From contig DASTMP010000241.1 in assembly GCA_035714085.1 (NCBI GenBank), forward strand, positions 16,068-80,067: a stretch of DNA of 64,000 bases, read 5' to 3'. Positions within the stretch are counted from its first letter, which is position 1; the number at the start of each line of letters is the position of its first letter. Position numbers and translations under genes: made by a program. The notes under the pieces are model-generated. The model was not told the origin of the DNA, did no database searches, and worked only from the letters and a program-made list of their open reading frames with translations. Of this stretch, positions 43,603 to 52,495 are shown one piece after another. The DNA comes from JAJVID01 sp035714085. GTDB taxonomy: Bacteria; Acidobacteriota; Blastocatellia; RBC074.

Positions 43603-43627
43603 GGTGGGACACAGCCTGTGTCCCACC
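43603..43627. terminator. hairpin after GH74
   Basis: GGTGGGACACAG, one base, CTGTGTCCCACC: a perfect 12-pair stem 19 bp after the GH74 stop. There is no T-run, but its place fits a terminator or mRNA 3-prime end structure. Confidence 0.7.
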
Positions 43628-43709
43628 ATCACCGGCCAATCGCGACGGTTCATCCGTATGTGCAATCGCAAACCGATCTAGGCGCCAAATACGATACAGG
43701 AGGCAAGAT

Positions 43710-44516
43710 ATGCTGAAATTGAAACATTTGGAGATGCCCCTTAAACAGCATAGATCCCCACGTCACTCCCTCAGGCTGTTAGTGTTGGCGTCGGCGATCT
43801 TGTTTATCCACTTCAACGCGCAGGCGACGCCGCAGGCGGACTTCGCGCTGTCAGTCAATCCGTCGAGCCTGACGATCAATCCGGGCGGTACCGCAACAGC
43901 CACTGTCACGATAACGCGCGGCGCCGGGTTCACTGACAGCGTAACATTGGACGCTTTTGAAGCGGTGCCTGCTGTTGTTTTGCCCAACGGAGTGACCATC
44001 ACTTTCAATCCGGCGTCCACTACTGGTAACAGCAGCGTCGCCACCGTCACAGTCCCCAGCGCGGCTCCGGCGGGCGTGGTCAATGTGATCATCTCGGGGA
44101 ATGGCGGAGGATTGACGCGCATTACCTCGCTCGCCGTCAACGTGACCGGCGCCGCCATCACGGCAGAGGTCGCCGAAAACGGTCCATTCTTCAATCAGGA
44201 ACAGATTCGTATAAGCCACACCACGCCTCTTACGTCGCTGTCGGTCAGGATCGTCATTCAACGCACCACGGGACTCAGCGTTAACGGCGCGTTCAACACC
44301 ATGGGCGGGCTGATGACCCAGAGTATTACTACTACGCCAACGACATTCGTATACCAGTTCAATCTGGCGCCAGGACAAACGCTTCAACCAGAGCCGAATC
44401 GGGTCTGTGCGGCTCAAACAAACGGCTCCGGAACGATACACCCCACGAGTGGTGATACCGCTACGATCACCTACACCACCGGGGGCGTGACACGTACGGA
44501 AACCAGAACCTTTTAG
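43710..44516 (+). CDS. small secreted protein: one Ig repeat plus shared C-terminal domain, no catalytic domain
   Basis: 268 residues; ATG with AGGAGG upstream. Signal peptide about residues 12-38 (LRLLVLASAILFIHFNAQA). A single NEW3-like repeat (about 42-145, ADFALSVNPSSLTINPGG) is followed by the shared domain (about 150-268; ENGPFFNQEQIRI, IVIQRTTGLSVNG, FNTMGG, CAAQTNGSGTIHPTSGD, ending TRTF). No enzyme motif is present. It is a diverged copy: YNTVGG is FNTMGG and FAAQ is CAAQ. It may be a stand-alone binding protein, an adaptor, or a decayed enzyme. A terminator-like hairpin follows at once. Confidence 0.85.
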   Translation: MLKLKHLEMPLKQHRSPRHSLRLLVLASAILFIHFNAQATPQADFALSVNPSSLTINPGGTATATVTITRGAGFTDSVTLDAFEAVPAVVLPNGVTITFNPASTTGNSSVATVTVPSAAPAGVVNVIISGNGGGLTRITSLAVNVTGAAITAEVAENGPFFNQEQIRISHTTPLTSLSVRIVIQRTTGLSVNGAFNTMGGLMTQSITTTPTTFVYQFNLAPGQTLQPEPNRVCAAQTNGSGTIHPTSGDTATITYTTGGVTRTETRTF

Positions 44517-44542
44517 TAGAGACGCAGGATTTTGCATCTCTA
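44517..44542 (+). terminator. terminator-like hairpin after the small domain protein
   Basis: TAGAGACGCA, a 6-nt loop GGATTT, TGCATCTCTA (one G-T pair), starting directly after the stop codon, followed by CCTCTTTATG. The rest of the gap to 44857 is made of GC-rich CCGCGCGATCGGCGA-like words without a gene. Confidence 0.65.
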
Positions 44543-44857
44543 CCTCTTTATGCGCTTGCGCCGCGGCTCGGTCCGCCGCGCAAGCGGCGACGACTCATCC
44601 CGCCGCGCGATCGGCGACAGCCCTCCCCGCCACGCGATCGGCGACAACTCTCCCCGCCGCCACTGCGGCGCTTGACCCTGGCCGCGCGTTGCGACGCGCG
44701 GCTGGCGACACAATTCATCATTCCGTCGCGCTAGTGACGGTTGAATCTCGGCGCCAGATGTCGTGTCGGGGTCAACCGTTCCATTAGCGATGGAGAGATT
44801 GCTTTCACATCCGTACCACGCATTGAAATTGCTACAACCATCGAGGAGGCAGAGCAT
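44543..44857. other. 315-bp gap with CGATCGGCGAC-type repeats
   Basis: No gene is seen. Words CCGCGCGATCGGCGACA and CCACGCGATCGGCGACAACTC recur between 44590 and 44660. GAGGAGG at 44843-44849 is the ribosome site of the next gene. Confidence 0.5.
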
Positions 44858-47800
44858 ATGCTGAAACGCGAAGTTTGGATTAATGGGTTTACTCTACCCT
44901 GGCGGGGCCTCAGGCCGCTGCTGTTCGCGCTGGCGATTATGCTGATCGCGGGCAGCGTGGGAGAGTTGAAAAAGACCCACGGACAATCAACCTCAACTTG
45001 TAATGGCGCCTACCGGGAGACCACCTTCTGGCCGGTCGGCTTCCAGGGTGAGGTGACTGTAGTCAATAACGGCCCTGCGATAAACGGGTGGACGGTGACC
45101 TTTACGTTCCCAGTGGCTACCCAGACCATTTATGAATTGTGGAACGGCGTTTTTACACAGACCGGCCAAAATGTAACGGTCAGGAACGCTTCTTATAACG
45201 CGAACATTCCGACCGGCGGAAGCGTCACCTTCGGGTTCAACGCCAACTGGTCGGGGAGCCACCCGGCTCCCACGGGGTTTACCCTCAACGGTCAGTCATG
45301 CGGTGGGAGCGGCGGCGGCCCCACGATTCAGACCAGCGTCACGACGCTGAACGTCAACGAAGGCAGCTCTGGGCAGTTCGGAGTCAGGTTATCGGCGGCC
45401 CCGGCAAGCAACGTCACTGTGAATGTCGCGCGGCTGTCAGGAGACACTGATCTTTCAGTCACCGGCGGCGCAACCTTGACCTTCACGCCCACCAACTTCG
45501 CTACATTCCAGAACGTCACGATCAGCGCCGCCGAGGACGCCGACTCGACGAACGGCTCGGCGGTCTTTCGGGCCTCCGCGACGGGACTTTCGAATGTGGA
45601 CGTCACTGCGAACGAAGTAGACAACGACCCCGCCACGATTGCGATCCAGACGAGCGTCACGGCACTGAACGTCAACGAAGGCAGCTCGGCGCAGTTCGGA
45701 GTCAGGTTGTCGGCGGCCCCGGCAAGCAACGTCACTGTGAATGTCGCGCGGCTGTCGGGAGACACTGATCTTTCAGTTACTGGCGGCGCGAGCTTGACCT
45801 TCACGTCGGCCAACTTCGCGACGTTCCAGAACGTCACGATCAGCGCGGCAGAGGACGTCGACACGGCGAACGGAACAGCGGTATTTCGAGCGTCCGGGAC
45901 AAATTTGACGAGCGCCGATGTCAACGTTAGCGAGGTTGATAACGATTCCAATGTGATCGCGATACAAACCAGCGTCACGACGCTGAACGTCAATGAAGGC
46001 GCCAGCGCGCAATTCGGGGTGAGATTGTCAGCGGCGCCAGCAAGTAACGTTACTGTTAACGTCGCGCGGCTGTCGGGAGACACCGATCTTTCAGTTACCG
46101 GCGGCGCGACCTTGACCTTCACGCCTACCAACTTCGGCACATTCCAGAATGTTACGATCAGCGCCGCCGAAGATGGTGATATGGCAAATGACACAGCGGT
46201 CTTTCGGGCCTCCGGGACCAATCTGACGAGCGCCGATGTTAGTGTGACAGGGATTGACAACGACGTTCCCATATCGATCCTCACAAACCTGACTAGGACG
46301 CTGGCGGTGATTGAGGGCAGCACGGCGCAGTTTGGCGTGAGGCTGGCGTCGGCGCCTCCGAACACAGTCACGGTGACCGTGGCGCGGTTGTCTGGGGACA
46401 CCGATTTGACGGTTGCTGCTGGAGCGACGTTGACCTTCACGCCGGCCAACTTCGCCACGTTCCAGACGGTGACGATCGGAGCGGCTGAAGACGCCGATGG
46501 CGCCAACGGGACGGCGATGTTTCGAATATCGGGTACGGGCCTTACGAATGCGTTTGCCGATGTGAGCGAATTCGACAACGACGGGCTCCCGATAGCGCAG
46601 CGGACATACGTAGCCACGCTAAATGGCGCGTCGGAAGTGCCGCCCGAAATAACGTCGGCGACCGGCTCCTCGACCGTCATTCTTTCCCCCGACGAAACCT
46701 CCGCTCTGGTCTCTCTGAGCTTTGCGAACCTGAGCAGCCCGCAGACGGCAGCCCATATTCACGGGCCGGCCGATCCCGGTAATAACGCCCCGGGAATACT
46801 CCTTGACCTGGATCAACCTCTCGGCCAGATATCGAATATGCTGTGGGTATTCACCCCAGTCGGCGGTCTGACGGTTCAGGATCAGGTCAACGCTTTAAAG
46901 ACGGGGCGCCTCTACGCCAACGTCCACACGGCCAATTTCCCGAGCGGCGAGATACGCGGGTGGCTCTTCGTAGTTGACGACGGAAGCGAAGACATTCCTG
47001 ACGGCGGCAGCGGCGGGTTTGCCGATGCGGCTCGCCTCCTTGAACAAGCGACCTTCGGGCCTACCGTCGCGGAAGCCAATCGCGTCGTGCAGATCGGCTT
47101 CCCGAACTGGGTTGACGAACAGCTCAACATGAGCGCCATCACTGGTTACAACAACCTCGTGCAATTGCAGCAAGGCACGTTTGTCAATTATCCGGTCAAG
47201 CTCCAGTTCTTCCGAAACGCGATGTCGGCCCCTGATCAGTTACGGCAGCGCGTGGCCTGGGCGCTGAGCCAGATCGTAGTCGCCGCCAACGTCGGCGACC
47301 AGGACGGGACGGGCAATCCGACGGCCATGGTCTCCCAGTATCACGACATTCTCCTGCGCAACGCCTTCGGCAACTATCGAACGCTGCTCCGCGAGATGTC
47401 GGTCAGCCCGATCATGGGCACATACCTAACTCTTGTGAACAGCCAGAAGGCTAATCCGACTACCAACACGCAGCCGGACGAGAACTACGCCCGCGAACTG
47501 TGGCAACTCTTCAGCATCGGCACATTCTGGCTGAATCCAGACGGAACGGTGATGTTGGACGGCCAGGGACGGCCTCTAGAGACCTACACCATTGCAGAGA
47601 TTCAAGAGAGCGCGCGCGCCCTGACCGGATGGAACTATGCGCCGGCGGCAGGCCAGCCGAATCAGGGCAATAACAACCCGCTCAACCCGTTCGCGCCGAT
47701 GATTCCAAATCCGGCCAATCACGATACGGGTTCCAAAACGCTGCTCAAGGCGTTACCCAATGGCCAGGGCCAGGTGATACCGGCCAATCAGACAGTTGAC

Positions 47801-48565
47801 CAAGACCTCGATTCCGTGATCAACAACGTCTTCAATCATCCGAACGTCGGGCCCTTCATCGGACGCCAACTCATTCAGCATCTGGTGACCAGCAACCCAA
47901 GCCCGGCTTACGTCGCCCGCATCACCGCCGTCTTCAACAATAACGGCCAGGGCGTGCGCGGCGATCTGCGTGCGGTCGTCAGGGCGATACTGCTCGACCC
48001 GGAAGCGCGCGGAAATTCCAAGAGCGCTCCGATCTACGGTAAATTGCGTGAGCCAGCGCTCTTCCTCACCCACTTCTTCCGCGCCCTCAACTGCACGGGA
48101 GGTATGTGGGGCATTCCGCAACGGAGCCGGGCCATGGCCCAGGATGTCTTTTCACCGCCATCCGTCTTCAGCTTCTACCAGCCCGATTTCCGAATCGTCG
48201 TCAACGGGCAACCGGTCGTCGCCCCGCCGGCGCAACTGCTGACGACATCGACGATCATCCAGCGCCTGAACTTGCTCAATGACTTCCTCTTCGCCCCTCC
48301 GATTCAACCCGGCGGCGATCCGAATCCGACGGGGAGCCCTACCACGTCGGTGGTCTTTGATTTCGCCCCGTGGGACCAACTCGCGCCCAATCCGGCGCAA
48401 CTCGTCGACCGGCTCAATGAGGCGCTGATGCACAACTCAATGTCGGCCCAGATGCGCCAGAGAGTGATCGACGCGGTGACTAGCATTCAGAACAACAACC
48501 GTATGCGCGTGCAGACGGCCATCTACATCATTGCATCGTCGATGCAGTATCAGGTGCAACGCTAA
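44858..48565 (+). CDS. secreted DUF1800 protein with CBM2, Calx-beta repeats and CHRD domain
   Basis: 1235 residues from ATG 44858 (MLKREVWINGF), with GAGGAGG upstream. Order: signal segment (about 18-40); CBM2-like cellulose-binding domain (about 46-148; CNGAYRETTFWPVGFQGEVTV, NGWTVTFTFP, ELWNG, FGFNANWSGS, TLNGQSC, with the Trp and terminal Cys of the family); four Calx-beta-like repeats (about 156-575; VNEGSSxQFGVRLSAAP, ATFQNVTISAAEDxD); CHRD domain (about 578-705; SEVPP, AAHIHGPA, YANVHTANFPSGEIRGWL); and DUF1800 (about 717-1235; ARLLEQATFGPT, ENYARELWQLFSIG, ARALTGW). DUF1800 has no proven function; it usually stands next to a DUF1501 gene, as here. The CBM2 suggests that the pair acts on or at cellulose. 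Confidence 0.93.
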   Translation: MLKREVWINGFTLPWRGLRPLLFALAIMLIAGSVGELKKTHGQSTSTCNGAYRETTFWPVGFQGEVTVVNNGPAINGWTVTFTFPVATQTIYELWNGVFTQTGQNVTVRNASYNANIPTGGSVTFGFNANWSGSHPAPTGFTLNGQSCGGSGGGPTIQTSVTTLNVNEGSSGQFGVRLSAAPASNVTVNVARLSGDTDLSVTGGATLTFTPTNFATFQNVTISAAEDADSTNGSAVFRASATGLSNVDVTANEVDNDPATIAIQTSVTALNVNEGSSAQFGVRLSAAPASNVTVNVARLSGDTDLSVTGGASLTFTSANFATFQNVTISAAEDVDTANGTAVFRASGTNLTSADVNVSEVDNDSNVIAIQTSVTTLNVNEGASAQFGVRLSAAPASNVTVNVARLSGDTDLSVTGGATLTFTPTNFGTFQNVTISAAEDGDMANDTAVFRASGTNLTSADVSVTGIDNDVPISILTNLTRTLAVIEGSTAQFGVRLASAPPNTVTVTVARLSGDTDLTVAAGATLTFTPANFATFQTVTIGAAEDADGANGTAMFRISGTGLTNAFADVSEFDNDGLPIAQRTYVATLNGASEVPPEITSATGSSTVILSPDETSALVSLSFANLSSPQTAAHIHGPADPGNNAPGILLDLDQPLGQISNMLWVFTPVGGLTVQDQVNALKTGRLYANVHTANFPSGEIRGWLFVVDDGSEDIPDGGSGGFADAARLLEQATFGPTVAEANRVVQIGFPNWVDEQLNMSAITGYNNLVQLQQGTFVNYPVKLQFFRNAMSAPDQLRQRVAWALSQIVVAANVGDQDGTGNPTAMVSQYHDILLRNAFGNYRTLLREMSVSPIMGTYLTLVNSQKANPTTNTQPDENYARELWQLFSIGTFWLNPDGTVMLDGQGRPLETYTIAEIQESARALTGWNYAPAAGQPNQGNNNPLNPFAPMIPNPANHDTGSKTLLKALPNGQGQVIPANQTVDQDLDSVINNVFNHPNVGPFIGRQLIQHLVTSNPSPAYVARITAVFNNNGQGVRGDLRAVVRAILLDPEARGNSKSAPIYGKLREPALFLTHFFRALNCTGGMWGIPQRSRAMAQDVFSPPSVFSFYQPDFRIVVNGQPVVAPPAQLLTTSTIIQRLNLLNDFLFAPPIQPGGDPNPTGSPTTSVVFDFAPWDQLAPNPAQLVDRLNEALMHNSMSAQMRQRVIDAVTSIQNNNRMRVQTAIYIIASSMQYQVQR

Positions 48566-48575
48566 AGGAGGAAAC

Positions 48576-49940
48576 ATGTCATTCACACGAAGAGAATTTC
48601 TCAAATGCTGCGGCCGCGGAATGAGCGCGGCGACGATGCTCACCGCCCTCGGTTACGCTCTCCGGGAAAACGCATACGCCCAGACCGGAGATTACAAGGC
48701 GCTGGTCTGCCTCTTCCTTGAAGGTGGCAATGACGGATGGAACACGGTGGTCCCGCTCGATCAAGCCGCATACAACACTTACGCTACGACCCGGACCGGA
48801 CTGGCTCTCTCGCAGGGGAGTCTGTTACCGGTGAGTGCGCCGGGCCAGGGAAATTTCGGATTCCATCCGAGCCTGGCCGGTATCCGCACCCTGTGGAATC
48901 AAGGCCATGTGGCCGTCGTTTGCAACGTGGGCAACCTGATTGAGCCCGTGACCGCGGCGCAGGTTCTGTCAAATCCGGAGAGGGCCCCTTCAGGTCTCTT
49001 CGACCACTTTCAACAGCAGACCTTCTCGCAGAATCTGCTCAACGAAAACACTCGAGGATGGGGCAATAGCCTGGGCAGCAATTTCCCGCTCTTCAACACC
49101 GCTCCTCTCATCCCGATGTTAATGACCATGGTCAACAACACCCCATGGCTCAAAGGCCCGGGACAGACCATCACCCTCCAGCCCAATCTTCAATTAGGGA
49201 TCACCGGGCTGCCCGCAACAGGCGCGCTGCCTCTTCGCTTTGACACGCTGAAACAGGTGGCTGCGCTCCCTGAGACCTCAATCCAAGTCAATGCGTTCAA
49301 CGGGCGGGTGTCGCGGGCTATTGATGATTCGCGGGTGATCGGCAGTGTCTTCTCCAGCCAGCCGTTCACGACGCAGTTTCCCAACACGACCGTCGGCCAG
49401 CAATTGCGACAGATCGCCATCGCCATCGCGGCGCGCAACGCGCTCGGGCATGACCGGCGGCAGCTCTTCTACGCGCAGGTGGGCGGAAACGCTTACGACA
49501 CGCACGGCGCGCAATTGACCACGCAGGCGACCCTGCTTAGTCAGTTGGATGCAGCGATGAGCGCCTTTTACGCGACGACGGTCGAGCTGGGAGTGGCGAC
49601 CCAGGTCACGACTTTCACCTTCAGCGAGTTCGGACGCACGATGCGCATCAACGGCGACGGCTCCGATCATGGCTGGAGCAACCACTATCTCGTCATGGGT
49701 GGCTCTGTGGTGGGCGGCCAATTTTACGGGACTTACCCTCCAGTGCAAGTCGGCACTCCGTTTGACTTCCCGTTGTTCAGCGTCGCCGGCAACTTTCGTG
49801 GCGCCAATGTGCCCGAGAACTCAATGGACCAATACGGCAATACGCTGGCCCAGTGGTTCGGTCTCAGCGCCGCCGCCGCCGATGACGTCTTTCCCAATCT
49901 CAACCGCTTCCCGACGAGGGACCTCGGATTCCTCGGATAA
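48576..49940 (+). CDS. DUF1501 protein with Tat signal
   Basis: 454 residues from ATG 48576, ten bases after the DUF1800 stop, with AAAGGAGG upstream. The N-terminus is a twin-arginine signal (FTRREFLKCCGRGMSAATMLTALG). DUF1501 proteins belong to the alkaline-phosphatase-like superfamily. Blocks: LVCLFLEGGNDGWNTVVPLD, FGFHPSLAGIRTLWNQGHVAVVCNVGN, SGLFDHFQQQ, YDTHGAQLTTQATLLSQLDAAM, FTFSEFGRTMRINGDGSDHGWSNHYLVMGGSVVGG. Predicted metal-binding residues (Asp/His) are present. The partner of the DUF1800 gene, reaction unknown. Confidence 0.93.
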   Translation: MSFTRREFLKCCGRGMSAATMLTALGYALRENAYAQTGDYKALVCLFLEGGNDGWNTVVPLDQAAYNTYATTRTGLALSQGSLLPVSAPGQGNFGFHPSLAGIRTLWNQGHVAVVCNVGNLIEPVTAAQVLSNPERAPSGLFDHFQQQTFSQNLLNENTRGWGNSLGSNFPLFNTAPLIPMLMTMVNNTPWLKGPGQTITLQPNLQLGITGLPATGALPLRFDTLKQVAALPETSIQVNAFNGRVSRAIDDSRVIGSVFSSQPFTTQFPNTTVGQQLRQIAIAIAARNALGHDRRQLFYAQVGGNAYDTHGAQLTTQATLLSQLDAAMSAFYATTVELGVATQVTTFTFSEFGRTMRINGDGSDHGWSNHYLVMGGSVVGGQFYGTYPPVQVGTPFDFPLFSVAGNFRGANVPENSMDQYGNTLAQWFGLSAAAADDVFPNLNRFPTRDLGFLG

Positions 49941-49949
49941 GTGAAGCGC

Positions 49950-50062
49950 AACGTACCGTAGGTTGTCCAAGGCGGCGGAGAGCTGGTTATTCAAGTGTTC
50001 AAGCCCCATCAAGCGGCTTGGGTATCAAGCCCTCCGCCGCCTCGGACAACCTACGGTACGTT
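49950..50062. repeat. 31-bp inverted repeat between DUF1501 and GH10
   Basis: Arms 49950-49980 (AACGTACCGTAGGTTGTCC...) and 50032-50062 pair at 30 of 31 positions around a 51-nt loop, and TTTTCT follows. It could act as a terminator for the DUF1800-DUF1501 unit or be a small mobile-type repeat. The RBS AAGGAGG of the GH10 gene comes right after it. Confidence 0.93.
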
Positions 50063-50080
50063 TTCTAAGGAGGTTCATCC

Positions 50081-52369
50081 ATGCTCCGACGTATAAATTT
50101 GTTGGCGTTATGCCTCTTGGCCTTGTCGCTCTCGACCATTGTGGAAGCCCAAACTCTGCGGGACGCCGCTGATAGCAGGGGGTTACACATCGGCGCGGCG
50201 GTCAATATGTCTCCGTTCAGGAATGAGCCGATCTACACACAAACGCTCGGGCGCGAGTTCAACATGCTCGTCGCCGAAAACGCCATGAAGTTCGACGCGC
50301 TGCACCCGGCTCAAAACACTTACAACTTCACGGACGCCGATGCGCTAGTAGCTTTCGCCGAGGCCAACAACATGGCCGTGCGAGGTCATAATCTGGTCTG
50401 GCATAGCCAGATTCCCGGTTGGCTGACCGGCGGGAACTTCACCCGCGACCAGGTGATCGCCATTATGCGCGACCACATCATGACCGTGGTCGGGCGTTAT
50501 CGCGGGAGAATCCTGGCCTGGGACGTCGTCAACGAAGCGATTAACGACAGTAATGGGCAGCTCAGAGCCGAGTCCTTCTGGCTTCAGAAAATCGGCCCCG
50601 AATATATCGCGATGGCGTTCCAGTTCGCGCACGAGGCCGATCCGGACGCGAAACTCTACTACAACGACTATTCAGCCGAGGGGGCGGGAACGAAGTCCGA
50701 CGGCGTCTTCAACCTCGTCAGCGGCCTGGTGAATCAGGGCGTCCCCATCAACGGCGTCGGCTGGCAGATGCACCAGATCAACCCCTTCAGGTTTCAGCAG
50801 GCGCACCAGACCAACGCGCAGAGGCTGGGGGCGCTGGGACTTGAGGTCTCCATCACCGAGATGGACGTCAGGATCAGCCTGCCCACCACTGCGCAGGAGC
50901 TGAGCGAGCAGGCGCTGGCGTACAGTGACGCCGTACAGTTCTGTCTATCGCAGCCGAACGTCAAGACACTCGTCACGTGGGGGTTCACAGACAAATATTC
51001 CTGGATACCTGGTTTCTTTAGCGGCTTTGGCGACGCGTTGATCTTCGACGCCAACTATCAGCCCAAGCCGGCGTACTCCGCTATGCTGAGCGCGCTCGGA
51101 GGGGGGACGGGACCGCCGCCCGCTCCCACCGGCCTCACCGCGACGGCTGGCAATGCGCAGGTTCAATTGAGTTGGAACGCATCGACCGGCGCGACCGGCT
51201 ATAACGTCAAGCGCGCGACGACCAGCGGCGGCCCTTACACAACTGTCGCCACGGTTTCCAACACGTCGTTTACGAACACGGGGCTGACCAACGGAACCAC
51301 GTACTTCTACGTCGTCAGCGCGACGAACTCCAACGGGGAAAGCGCGAATTCGAGTCAAGTAAGCGCTACGCCGACGGCCCCGAACTTCACGCTCACGGCG
51401 AACCCATCAAGTTTAACGATCAATCTTGGAGCAAGCGGAACGAGCGCGATCGCGATCACGCGCAGCGGCGGCTTCACCGGCGCCGTGGCCTTGAGCGCGA
51501 GCGGACTGCCGAGCGGCGTCACAGCCACGTTCAACCCGGCCTCGGCGACCGGAACAAGTAGCGTGTTGACATTGACCGCGTCTGGCGCGGCCACACTCGG
51601 CGCAGCGACTGTTACCATTACGGGTACGGGCGGCGGTCTGACGCGAATGACCACGATCAGCCTGACCGTGAATCAATCGCAGACGCCGGACTTTTCGCTC
51701 ACTCCAAATCCTACGAGCCTGACGGTCAATCGAGGCGCAAGCGGAACGGTCGCGATTGCGATCACACGCTCTGGCGGCTTCACCAGCGCCGTAACGCTCG
51801 GCGCGAGTGGACTGCCGAGCGGAGTGACCGCGAGTTTCAGCCCGGCCTCGACGACCGGTACGAGCAGCGTTTTGACATTGGCCGCTTCGGGCGCCACCAC
51901 TGTCGGACCCGCGACCGTAACTGTCACGGGTACTGGCGCCGGTCTGACGCGGACGACGTCGATCAGTCTCACAGTAAACGACGGCGGCGGCGGGACCGGC
52001 GGCGTTACCATTACGCCTGCGATCAACGCCAACGGCCCCTGGTTCAACGAAGAGGCGATCCGGCTAAACAACACCGGGACCATCACGGCGCTTTCGATCA
52101 CCATCGTCATCCAGCGCACTACCGGCGTCGGTTTCAACGGCCAATACAACACCGTCGGCGGGCAGATTCTACAGAGCAACACCGTCGCGGCGACGACGAT
52201 CACTTACCAATTCACACTGGCCTCGGGGCAGACGCTCGGGCCGGGAACAAACCGGACATTCGCCGCTCAAACGAGCGGCGCGGGAACGACCCATCCGACG
52301 AGCGGTGACACCTATACGGTCACCTATACGACCGGAGGCGTGAGCTTCACGCAGACCGGCCACTTTTGA
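50081..52369 (+). CDS. secreted GH10 xylanase with FN3, Ig repeats and shared C-terminal domain
   Basis: 762 residues; signal peptide about 1-23 (LLALCLLALSLSTIVEAQT). The GH10 barrel (about 25-345) cleaves xylan: GHNLVWHSQIPGWL, WDVVNEAIND with Glu152 as acid/base, and ITEMDVRIS with Glu260 as nucleophile. A fibronectin type III domain follows (about 348-430). Two NEW3-like repeats (about 431-635) and the shared domain (about 640-762, ending TGHF) complete it. The RBS AAGGAGG is strong. Confidence 0.96.
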   Translation: MLRRINLLALCLLALSLSTIVEAQTLRDAADSRGLHIGAAVNMSPFRNEPIYTQTLGREFNMLVAENAMKFDALHPAQNTYNFTDADALVAFAEANNMAVRGHNLVWHSQIPGWLTGGNFTRDQVIAIMRDHIMTVVGRYRGRILAWDVVNEAINDSNGQLRAESFWLQKIGPEYIAMAFQFAHEADPDAKLYYNDYSAEGAGTKSDGVFNLVSGLVNQGVPINGVGWQMHQINPFRFQQAHQTNAQRLGALGLEVSITEMDVRISLPTTAQELSEQALAYSDAVQFCLSQPNVKTLVTWGFTDKYSWIPGFFSGFGDALIFDANYQPKPAYSAMLSALGGGTGPPPAPTGLTATAGNAQVQLSWNASTGATGYNVKRATTSGGPYTTVATVSNTSFTNTGLTNGTTYFYVVSATNSNGESANSSQVSATPTAPNFTLTANPSSLTINLGASGTSAIAITRSGGFTGAVALSASGLPSGVTATFNPASATGTSSVLTLTASGAATLGAATVTITGTGGGLTRMTTISLTVNQSQTPDFSLTPNPTSLTVNRGASGTVAIAITRSGGFTSAVTLGASGLPSGVTASFSPASTTGTSSVLTLAASGATTVGPATVTVTGTGAGLTRTTSISLTVNDGGGGTGGVTITPAINANGPWFNEEAIRLNNTGTITALSITIVIQRTTGVGFNGQYNTVGGQILQSNTVAATTITYQFTLASGQTLGPGTNRTFAAQTSGAGTTHPTSGDTYTVTYTTGGVSFTQTGHF

Positions 52370-52428
52370 CACCTCGTTGGCCGCCAATGCCCTCTGGCGA
52401 CGGCGAAACGAAAAACACTGAAGCGCCC

Positions 52429-52470
52429 CGAGAGCGGAGGCATATGACATATGCATATGGCCTCCGCTCG
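52429..52470 (+). terminator. hairpin between GH10 and GH9-PA14
   Basis: CGAGAGCGGAGG-CATATG and CATATG-GCCTCCGCTCG are complementary, with ACATATG between. TAGGGTTTTT follows, so it has the look of a rho-independent terminator for the GH10 gene. Confidence 0.7.
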
Positions 52471-52495
52471 TAGGGTTTTTCCGAAGGAGCCATCC

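Noticed and set aside
45328..46680. 450-residue minus-strand frame opposite the Calx-beta repeats
   Set aside because: Shadow of the plus-strand DUF1800 gene; the peptide is a low-complexity mirror of the repeats.
49950..50062. Insertion sequence or integron attC site
   Set aside because: Inverted repeat without transposase or integrase gene nearby; no flanking target duplication recognised.
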